A DNA stretch of 64,000 bases, from contig CBFFRQ010000024.1 in the NCBI GenBank assembly GCA_965644315.1, positions 1 through 64,000 on the forward strand, read 5' to 3'. The first letter of the stretch is position 1. Every line of letters starts with the position of its first letter. Origin of the DNA: Caecitellus pseudoparvulus (lineage: Eukaryota; Bigyra: Bicosoecida). Below are positions 23,401 through 32,200 of the stretch, piece by piece. Below the pieces are notes generated by a model. The model saw nothing but the letters and a program-made list of their open reading frames with translations, did not search any database and had not been told where the DNA came from. Both the position numbers and the translations under genes were made by a program.

Positions 23401-24421
23401 TTGGTGGGCACAGCAGGCCAAGCTCAGGCCCTGGGATGCAGAGACAAGTGACTTTCCGCACATGGCCGTCGCTGCCTCGCACAGCCTTGGTGCCTTCTCC
23501 TCGCCCGGGGATGACTCGGCTGGCCCGGACGCTGGCGCCGTGCACGTGGTGTACCCGGCCTTCACTGCAGAAGACGTTGGACTGCAGGCAGAGCCTGGGA
23601 CAGCGTACACGTTCCCTTGCAGTAATGCTGAGTACCAGGCAACCCCAGCCTTCATCGGCACGTCTCCAACTTGCCGGGCCTGTTCGTCAGGACCATGCCC
23701 AACTGGCTTCTTTGAATCAGCACAGTGCACAGAGTCTGCTGACCGTGTCTGCACGGAGTGTAGCCCTGGGTGCCCTGTGGGTGTGCATACCACCTCAGCT
23801 TGTGGTCCAAACAGCGACATTGTCTGCGGTGGTGCACATTCCCAGCCCCTCCCACTGGACCCACTTGCTCCCCCTGATCGGGCCAAGCAAGCCCTTGCAG
23901 CGGGTGACCTCTCAGTTCCTGACATCCAAAAGCAGGCCCTCAAGTCGCTCTTTTCATCGACCCATGGTGCAAACTGGGCTGCCCATGCACGATGGCCAGT
24001 CGAGGCCACCGGCGACCCTTGCAGCGGTGCGTGGCACGGCGTGGCATGCGATGGGCTTCACAACATCGTTGGCTTAGCCCTCCCACGAGTGGGCCTCAGC
24101 GGGAAACTGCCGTCTGATCTGGCCAGCGCACTGCCCCACCTGGTGGAGCTTGACATATCCTTCAATTTCCTGACTGGCCACCTGCCAGACCTGTCTTCTC
24201 TTCACAACCTCCGGGTGCTGCACCTGGACCACAACTACTTCCTTGGCCCAGCTCCAGCTTGGCTGGCAACACTCCCGCAGTTGATCAGCCTGCAGCTTTC
24301 AACACCAGATGAGAGCAGGGGGCTGCACGAAGCCCCAATCGCAGGCTCTCCTTCGTGGCCGCTGGATCCCTTGCGAGACCGAGGCGTGCACGTGGTGGTG
24401 AACCAGCAACGCCCGGCATAG
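20411..24421 (+). CDS. Large secreted mosaic protein: LTD, ELWxxDGT, FG-GAP, TNFR-like, LRR
   Basis: One uninterrupted exon of 1336 residues from the ATG at 20,411, with a signal peptide (CLVFFASFSYALA). Approximate domain order: lamin-tail-like domain 23-140 (LRITEVM, WVEVTNFG, WNLTGASL); ELWxxDGT-type repeats 270-610 (GDEVWAWHG, FTADDGVHGSELWRY, GTEVWAWNG, GREVWTWEG); FG-GAP/integrin-alpha-like repeats 660-1040 (LAVGCPAANASAGRV, LVIGAPGMDSGSGA); a Cys-rich TNFR-like module about 1080-1145 (CRACSSGPCPTGFF, CTECSPGCP); and a C-terminal leucine-rich repeat of the plant receptor or bacterial type 1165-1310 (WHGVACDG, LVELDISFNFLTG). I see no membrane anchor. A surface or matrix adhesion role is inferred from the modules. 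The ELWxxDGT family is known mainly from bacteria, so transfer followed by shuffling is possible. Confidence 0.8.
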   Translation: MPGSRAKRCLVFFASFSYALATQLRITEVMVASRMQHRDLNVSWVEVTNFGHQPWNLTGASLSTGDHVNKNNSVYSEIILQPFRSALLHSGLDDKKVDQAVREAWGLPSDTLVVGVRPFRPDAEPLHLSREATGMVTLFDAGGVLVSRVSWSSTARPGVAMQWSAQGEAFGEAVAGELGAWESSSNSSSERDVGSPALYAIAAVDAVPGSAGLDPQSGIQFGRSFVVSRPPRPDATPLYTLTDFSRQTPRPLLDPQIPGTTSHSLFEWGSWLIFAANTSQHGDEVWAWHGHTNAFFPSPPEIQFDIVPGPQSSSPAFFTAFDGSVFFAASTKEGRRELHFLSHSPGSESLALTNLDAADKQVEAGGSPAQDPYDLMHVPPLSSRAPPTNVGWLVFGATSAASGTEPWFLAGPSTVPRMLADVCPGPCSSAPTGWVRWRSSLLFTADDGVHGSELWRYTGDMAGPAVLGTDLHMAADIEAGAASSSPRSGVVWRDTFLFIADTAAHGTEVWAWNGEEAPQILFEVQRGPSDSAVQALTEYHGAIFFTAVGANSGREVWTWEGQGRPRMLFHHPPAGSSGLGSVRSGAHFWRMQGELLWAADDGRHGIEVFRTYRHPDTTDALCVPLQEQSTLGGVWDLRSTLQPVTEQACAFKLTVPDCDHCQLGYSIAVDGAVRFPSQLVATSILHNGGRGAAFVFHRLALTEFTGPKAPFQWTLAATLTGLDDQPGDACGTSTALSGPWLAVGCPAANASAGRVHMFRWGHGAWRLHSTLPSPSTMGMQPEFGAALSMHAHGSGAPTLVVGAPGADVAGVSGAGAASVWELRYGLWEHVQVLMSDTAQSSGEFGAAVGLHGGNLVIGAPGMDSGSGAAFMFIRLPERADPWAAPVKSRILPLDDSRYGHFGAKVAIDLNHFAVAAPSAASGAGAVWVYAFDADLTHVVLHERITALDGKQGDAFGASGVAVVSHPPQVVVAGPAGASAGIAGAGVYTFAEVNRKRHWWAQQAKLRPWDAETSDFPHMAVAASHSLGAFSSPGDDSAGPDAGAVHVVYPAFTAEDVGLQAEPGTAYTFPCSNAEYQATPAFIGTSPTCRACSSGPCPTGFFESAQCTESADRVCTECSPGCPVGVHTTSACGPNSDIVCGGAHSQPLPLDPLAPPDRAKQALAAGDLSVPDIQKQALKSLFSSTHGANWAAHARWPVEATGDPCSGAWHGVACDGLHNIVGLALPRVGLSGKLPSDLASALPHLVELDISFNFLTGHLPDLSSLHNLRVLHLDHNYFLGPAPAWLATLPQLISLQLSTPDESRGLHEAPIAGSPSWPLDPLRDRGVHVVVNQQRPA

Positions 24422-24544
24422 TTGCTCGTTCCTGGTCCCTCCATTGGCCACCCCCCCCTCCCCCCAGGTCGCCCCTACGCAGGAAACAGCAGCTGACAGG
24501 CTCGGCGACTGCACAGTGCATTTCATGGAAGCCTGAGCGCCTGC

Positions 24545-27500
24545 TCAAGCAGACAGGTCGGAGCGAATCTGCTTCAGCAAGCTGGCAAGCGGCTCCTGAG
24601 CCTCGCAGCTGGCGACGAGGCCTGCAAACTCCCGGGTGGACCGTGCGTCTGGCACGTGCTTGTCAATGCTGTGGATGGCACGCAGAGCCGACCGCATGAC
24701 GTCCGTTGCGCCCCCAGAGGAGCCCTTGGCAGCCTTGGCGGCAGCCTGGAACGTGGCCTGGAACTGCTCGCAGATGCTCTTCAGGAAGCCCAGCACCAAG
24801 GCTCGCGTCGCGTCATACTGCGTCAAGCGCACCAAGACCTGGTGTGCGAGCAACTTGACATCGTCAACATCCATCAGCCCCGCCACGACGCGCTCCATGG
24901 CCACTTCAGACACTCGCTCGCGCAGGTGCTGCACGACGGAGTCCAGGGTCACGAATGCAGCCTTGCGCAGCGCCTCGCCATCGTCCACGTCCACCTTGAA
25001 AGGACCCACATCCACCTTGCGCTGCAGCTCCTCGTGAGGCTGCATCTCGTAGCACAGCACTGGCATAATGCCCACCTCCTCAATGGAGCCTTCAGGCTTC
25101 TCGCTCACCTTGCCAGCGGCGCTTGTGCCCAGGGCTGTGGGCAGGAACAGCCCGCGAACCAGCTCAGGGGCGCTGTGCACGAGGGCGTGCAGTGCCTGCA
25201 CAGCCCCCAGGCGAACATTGAGGTCGGCGTCTTGCAGGAGGCCCATGAAGGTGCCCATGACCCCAGCGGAGTCCAGCGCTTCCGTGGCTGTGGACGAGTG
25301 CAGGCAGCCCTTGATGGCAGTGACGCTGGTCCAGCGCTTGTTGGGGGAGTCGCTGGCGGCCATGGCTTCCAGCTCGTGCAGACACTGCGAGGGGGAGATG
25401 CCCACCAGCAGCCCCAGGCACTCCGCCACGACAGTGCGCTCGCCCTCGTCGTCTGCCCCTGCGCGCGTGTTCAGCACCGGCAGCACGCTGGCAACGTGGG
25501 GGGTGAAGTCGGGCCCGTGAGGCACGACGGGCGCGTGGCGCTTGAGCACGCCTTGCAGCGCGGACAGCAGCAGGTAGTGCCCGCCCTCGGCTGCCGTGGA
25601 CAGGGACTGTAGCAGCGAGACGAGGCCGACAGAGGGGAGCCAACAGCGACACCGCCCATGGCAGCCGCAGCGGCCATGCGGACGATGTCCGACTCGCACG
25701 TGAAGGCGCTGACGATGGTGTCCAGGGCAGCCGGTGTCGCGCCCAGCACGTCCACTGCTGCACCGACATCTGCCAGGATGTGCAGCGCGACGCTGCGCTG
25801 GGCGTCAGGCATGGCGTCGTCCTTGACGGCAGCAAGGCCGCCAGTGATGGCGCCCTGCACGCTGCCCTCGCCACCAGCCCGCAAGACCACTGCGCTGACA
25901 CTGGCGATGTTCAACACGGTCTGCTTCTGCACCGCGACGGGGGCAGCTGCCGTGCCTGAGCCACTGGCGGCAGCGCCTGCCGCACCATCCTCCACAGACG
26001 CAGACAGCGCCTGAGCGAGCGCCTCGGGGTCTGCGCCGCCCTTGGTCACGAGGGCGTGGAAGAAGGCCTTGCAGTCGTCCAGGGCAGCGCCCTTCAGAGC
26101 AGGCGAGGCCACGAGCTTGATGCTGGGCGCCAGCGCCTTGCCGTGCATGCCTGCGGCAGAGCTGGGGACGTGCTCCAGCACAGCGCAGGCCAGGCGCACG
26201 GCGTTCTGTGCCAGGTTCAAGTCGCTGCCCGCGAGGATGGCGGCAGTGGCGTCCACCAGTGCGTCTGCGGTGGGCGCCAGGTGGCTGCCGTGGGAGGCGG
26301 TGATGGCGGTGAGGGTGCCCAGGGAAGCGTGCACCAGCTGCCAGGAGGCCTGCCGCGTCAGCGCAATGCACTGCTCCACGATGGCCTCCAGGACCGTGCC
26401 GCCCTCCTCCACTGCAACAGAGGACAAGTCCAGCCCCAGAGGCGACTCTGCCACGTGCGTCAGCGCCTTCAGTGCGGCGATGCGGGTTGTCTCCGCTGCC
26501 AGGCGGCGCAGGAAGAGGGGGTAGGTCTGGGCCACCTTGGGCCCCAGCACGTCGCCCAGGTGAGCCACCAGCAGGCCCATGGAGGTGATGGCCATCTCTT
26601 TGATTTCCTGGTCCAAGTCAGCCGCCGCCAGCTTGGGCAGGATGGCGCCAAAGAGCGTGTCCACCAGGCCGGCGTCCTTGCTGCCTGTGGAGTGCATGAG
26701 CAGAGCCATGCGGCCGCTGATGCGCAGGCCCTCCGCGACGCTCTTGAACCAAGAGTCAGACAGCGCCTTGACGGCGATGTCGCACAGCGTGGGCATGTGC
26801 TCGGGGAAGGCGGTGGCGGGGATGCAGTCGGGCATCTGCCGCACCATGAGCAGGGCTGCCTGCCGCACGCTGGTGTTGCCATCGGCCAGTGCGGGGGGCA
26901 CGGCACCCAGCAGGCTGCCCACCTCCAGCTCCAGGTGGTGCCCTGATGCCAGCACGAGTCCGCCCAGGACGTTGAAGCAGGCTGCCCGCGTCTTGACGTC
27001 GCGTGCCTCCGTCTTGCCCAGCAGCTTGATCGCTTCGGCGACGATGCTGGACACCATGGCGTTCAGGGTGGGCCCCGCACTGCGCTGGCGCACCAGGGGA
27101 GCTGGCTGCAGTGGCGCAGGGGGCGCGACAGGCACTGCGCCTGCCTCTGAGCTGCCAGCTGGGGCGCTGGCTCCGCTCACGCGGTCTGCAGCGCTGCCCT
27201 CCACCACCACTGTGGCTTTGAGCAGGGCCACGAAGCACTCGAGCACGTCCACGCGCACCGTCTGCTCGCGCTCACGGAACTGCACCAGCAGGGGGCTGGC
27301 GATCTTGGCGTACGCCTCGTGCAGGCGCTCGGGGCGGGTGGAGATGATGCCGGTCAGGACAGCCACGGCGCCACGTCGCACCTTCCAGCTGGTGTCGTCG
27401 TCCACCTCCACTTCGTCGTACTCGCCATACTCATCGTCCATGTCCAGCCCCTCGTCGTCATCACTGCCGTACTCGTCGTCGCTCTCCATGGCATCGTAGT

Positions 27501-28671
27501 CGAAGTTCGGGTCGAAGTCCAGGAACTGCACCGCCACGTCAGTGATGGTGTCCAGGTGCCCCGTCACCTCCGCGGGGCAGCGCAGCACGAACGCCTCCAG
27601 CGCCTGGAAGCAGGCCTCGCGCAGGTCGTTGCCGCTGTCTGTCATGGCTGCCTCGTCCTCCGCGTCCCCAATGCAGCCCAGGAACAGAGGCACGATCTCC
27701 CCCAGATGCTGCCCCAGCCGGTACCCAACTGTGCGGGCGACGGCTGAGATGGTGCGAATGGCAGCCTGGCGCCCCTCGGCCGAGGAAGCCTTCTGCAGCA
27801 GGTCCAGGACGCGTGTGATTACCGTGCCCAGCTGCTCGTCATTGATGTGCTGGGACAGAGCCCCCATGGCGCTGGTGGCCCGCTTGCACACGTCACTCTC
27901 GCCGCCTTGCAGCGCTGCCAGCAGGACATCGATGGCGCGGTCGTGCTGGGAGGGGTCTTTGTCCCCGAACCGCTTCAGCAGCTCCCGGGTGACCTGCAGG
28001 CAGTCCCGCTGCATGTCGGGCGCGCCTTCCGTGATGCCGCCCAGCATGCCAGGCAGCACCACCTTCACCAGCACTGCACCGTGCGCCGGCGCCACCTGGG
28101 TGATGGCGTGCGTCATGCCGACGCAGTACACGTCACGCATCTCCGCGCGCTCGCCGCTGCAGATGTGCTTCGTCAGGTTCGTGGCGACATCCTGCACCAG
28201 CTTCTCCCCTGCGCGCCGCATCATGGCCTGCAGACTGCGAAGGGCCAAGCAACGACGCAGGGTGCGGAGGCTGTGCGCAGGGCACAGGCCACAAGCACGA
28301 GCGCACACACCACTTGACTGCTCCAGCCTGCACGTCTTGGCTGGGGTCGCTCTGCAAGCGGTCCAACACCAAGCTGCTGATCCTGTACGGAGCGACGGGT
28401 GAGGGGAAGGGTGCGGAGGCTCCTGCGCAGAGCAGCCACCACGCCAGGGGAAGGAAGCTCACTTCTGCTGCATGCCAGGGTCCAGGGACCTGTCCTTCTC
28501 CAGCTCGTCACACAGATCGTCCATAGCAACGGTTCGGACATCCTTGTCGTGGTTCACGGCCTGTGCAGCGCCAGGGCAGACAGCGTTCAGCACGTCTGTG
28601 TGCCCGCCACCACGCCTTGCCGCCGTACCTGCTCCAGCACAGTGCGCAAGTCCACGGCTCCTGCTGCCATG
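24545..28671 (-). CDS. CAND1: CAND1, cullin-associated NEDD8-dissociated protein (one apparent frame shift)
   Basis: Exons on the minus strand are 28,671-28,630 (MAAGAVDLRTVLEQ), 28,560-28,463 (VNHDKDVRTVAMDDL), 28,382-28,314 (ISSLVLDRLQSD) and 28,234-24,545. It is a HEAT-repeat solenoid of about 1299 residues (human CAND1 has 1230). Diagnostic features are the acidic insert after LDFDPNFDYD followed by DDTSWKVRRGA, and the C-terminal blocks EVGIMPVLCYEM, VDDGEALRKAAF and LLAHQVLVRL. CAND1 holds unneddylated cullins and exchanges F-box receptor modules on SCF ubiquitin ligases. The frame changes at the C4 run (minus strand; gggg at 25,634-25,637): a fifth C would give AVGSPSVGLVSLLQ, matching the family. 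I read this as a one-base loss, by error or mutation, not an intron. Confidence 0.93.
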
Positions 28672-29200
28672 TTGCTGGGGTTCTGGTAGTGTTTAAAAGG
28701 GGGTATGTGCGCCCTGCACTTGCGGGCCTCCAGGCGCAGAGTGTGCACGCTGTCCTGGCTTTGCAGATGCTGACACGGGCCTGGCCAGGTGCAAAAGGTA
28801 GCTGTGAACCGGCAGCTCAGAGGACCTGGGCGCATGACTGGGGATGAAGAAATGTGGTCCGCTGGCACACCGAGTGTCGTTGCTGTCAGCTCGCATGCGT
28901 GGGGCCAAGACGCCCCCCCCCTCCGTCACTCACCGTCGTGTTGGAGCGTGCTGTCGAAAGCGAAGGTCAGGATGCTTGCTGCCGACTTGGCACAGCTGCC
29001 ACATTTCCAACACTTTGCAGGAATACCCATGAAGGCGTGGCCGACTGTCGCACAGAGCATACACTGCGAGGCCTCCCACCCATGCTCGCTTCAGCTGCGG
29101 AGGACCAGGCTGCGTTGCAGGCTGGCGAGTGCCCTGCGGAAATTGCGAGATCCTCAGCCGAGTGCCAGGGAAGTGCTGCAGCGCCACTCCCTGCAGCGCC
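28672..29200. other. Divergent promoter region, CAND1 / FAM135-like
   Basis: About 530 nt between two gene starts that point away from each other. I see no coding exon and no clear core promoter element. It is the only plausible place for both promoters. Confidence 0.45.
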
Positions 29201-32200
29201 ATGCCGCTCATTGTGTCATGCGAAGTGACGTGTCACTTTGCTAGTTTCAGGAACCTCGACTTGCTGCGGAAAGGGTCCGTGCGGCGCACAGAGGCGCCAG
29301 CCAGCGCCCTCCGCTGCATGCCAACCACGCCCTGCTCCCAGACTGTACCGCTTGGAGGTCAAGGTGCTGCCGCCGAGGGACCCCGACCAGCCCGAGCACG
29401 CGGAGGAGTGCTACACTTCCAGCATCCCCTACACCTGCTTCGCGGCTCCTCGCAAGCTCAGCTCCTTTGCAATCTCCAGTGGAGTGGTCAGTCTGGCCCT
29501 GCTTCACTGCACTTTCCTTGGCCCACGCTCGCCGCTGCTACGCCCCCTGCACAGGTCACGGACAGCGCCTCTGGCTCCACCCCCGGCTGCATCAAGGACT
29601 CCAGGTCCAGCTACGTGACTCGCTCCGTGCATGTGCGGTACAACGACGAGGTCTTTGACTTGAACGAAGGCGCCACCTTCCGGGTGTCTGCGCCGCTGAC
29701 AGCCTTCGAGGCGGACGCGGTGCGCCTGCTGCTGACCCTGCACCACGCGGAGGCAGAAGTGGTGCAGACACCCGACATTGACGCCCAGGGCCTGCTGCCG
29801 CGCCACGAAGCCCGCATCGGCATTCGGCGCAAGGGGTTGTTCGCGCCCGTCGCGCCGCGTACCCTGGCACTGTCAGGACTCCTCTCCGGTTCCATCCACG
29901 GCCTTTACCCTGTCATCTTTGACATGAACCACCTTGCTGGCGTCGACGTGCAGGTGCATGCGGGCGTCACAGGGGTGGCGTTCCAAGCACCCCCTGTGGC
30001 CGCACTGGGTGCCGACGCAGCCGCCGCCAGGCCAGACGGCAGGCCAGACTCCCAGACAACCCCACCTGGCCAGGCCTCCAGCGGCATCGCATCCTGGCTG
30101 CGTCGCATGACAGTGGGGAGTGACGCAGGCCAGCTGCACACCCCACAGCGCAGCCCCGTGCTCGTGCCGCCGTCGGCATTCAAGCACAGTTCTTCCGGCC
30201 CCAGCACCCGCCCAGCTCAACGGTCCACCGGCCCCACGCGGCGCGGAGCGTCAGATGCAGACGTTCCCACGAACCCAGCTTTGCGCGCAGCGTCCCCTTG
30301 GTACATCGACTCGCTCTGGCGGTTTCTCTTTGCCAACCCCAGCCCGCCTGCAGTGCTGGCGGCATGCCCACACCTGCCACACGGTTCTGTGAAGACTGCA
30401 GCGGACCAAGTGCCCCCTGGGGCCATTCACCGCGCACATCAACTCATGTTACTGCCCCTGCTGCGCACGTATGCCAGTTTGCTAGCCTTCGCTTCCGCTG
30501 CGTCGTTGTTGAGTGAAGTGCGCAGGGCACACGTGGCAGCAGGCGGCACTGGCAGCAGCGTCGCGAGCAGAGCGCACGGGCAGCGGACACCCAGCATTTG
30601 CCAAACGCCACGCACACTGCAGCATGCAGACGGCACCAGCAGCGAGTCCGTCCTGCCCCCTCGACGGGGCAGCTACAGCCGCTTGCGAGCAGCGACAGTG
30701 GAAGGCCGCCCCGCCGGGCACGCGTCCGTGCCACTGGACAGCATTCTCCCGCTGCCGAACTTGCCATTTGCACTGCAAGCGCTGGTTCAGGCAGCTGGGG
30801 GGCGGGCAGTGGTGTTCGCAGACCTACATGTGCTGCTCCCCCAGGGGCAGTACGGCGACACACGTTCCACGCGCACGGCAGGCTTCGATGCACCCTCCAC
30901 CGCTGCCACACGTGCACAGCGCAGGCGTCGCAGCACGCCCGATTTCAGCATTCCAGATGACGTGACGGATGGCTTTGGGGTGGCGTTTCAGGGTGCCAGC
31001 GTCCCTGGCAATCCGCCGGTTACCCTGCAGCCGTTCGCGTCGCGTTGCCGGTCGCACTCTGCCGGGGACGTCGCCACAGCCCTGCTGCAGGAGATGCAGC
31101 ATGTTCGCCAGCACTTGTTTGCTGCGTGGGTTGAAGTCGGCAGCTTGCTGGTGGGCATTAGCGACAGCATCGGGCCGTGTCTTCGGCGGGCTTGGCGTGG
31201 CGTCGCGGCTGCGGCTGCGCTACGTGGCAGCATGAAGCGTGTGTTCTGGACCGGCCACGTACCACCCCCGCTGCCAGTACTGGTGCCAGGGGAAGTCCCT
31301 GTGCCGGTCAACCTCCTTGTGCCAGGCGCTGGCGCCCGACCACCTGCGGCGGACAGCGCTGACGAGTGGGACGAGGCAGACACGGTGCCACTGCCGAACG
31401 AAGATGCGCCCTATGGGCACAGCACTGCCAACCACATCGCCCTTACAGTGGCGGCAGTTGTGTCGGACACCTTGCGCCAGCCTGAGCTCGGGGCTGGGAG
31501 GGGGGGGGCCTCAGCTGCCCGCCCGCCGCCCCCGCCAACGGTGCCTCGACCTCCGACACCTGCCCAGCCTGCGCCACCACTGCCCCGAGAAGCCAGCTAT
31601 GAGTGGAGCACGTTCGCCGGTGCGACGGCTTCTGCCATGACAGAAGCGCCGCCCGACAGCCCGACCACAGGTCGCATGAAGGACATGCCCAGCACATCGG
31701 CACTGCAAAACAGAGCCTACCCACTGCACGCGACGGCATACGCTGAGCCGTACCATCACGCTGCGCTGGCGTTGCAGCCGCTCGGCATGCCCATGGATGT
31801 GTCGCCCAGCACAGCGGCCTCGTACATGCAAGGATTGTGCCGATTGCATGGTCTCCTGGAGCTGTACACGGCGCACAACCCAGCGGTGCAGCCACGAGCG
31901 TCCTCTCCTGCAGACCTGCTGCAAGCTGTGCTGTTTGGGCCAGGGGCAGCGCAGCACTTGAGTGCCACGCCGAGCTCAACAGCGCGGGGCCGGCTGTCTC
32001 AGCTGCGCGCCGAGTCTACTCGCCGGTGTGCTCTGGACGTGGATGCGATGTGCCGCTGGAGTTGGCGCGCGTTCGATGCCGTGGCGGCTTCCGCTGTGGC
32101 TGGCCTGCGCCAACTTGAGATGGGGGCTGCAACGGGGCGTGGCGCGCCTCGTGGCCTGTCACTGCAGGCGCCACCCGCTGTGCCTGGCAGTGACCCCACC

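Noticed and set aside
24656-25612. 318-codon plus-strand open frame
   Set aside because: Antisense to the clearly conserved CAND1 C-terminus.
26579-27499. 306-codon plus-strand open frame
   Set aside because: Antisense shadow of CAND1; low-complexity Ser/Ala.
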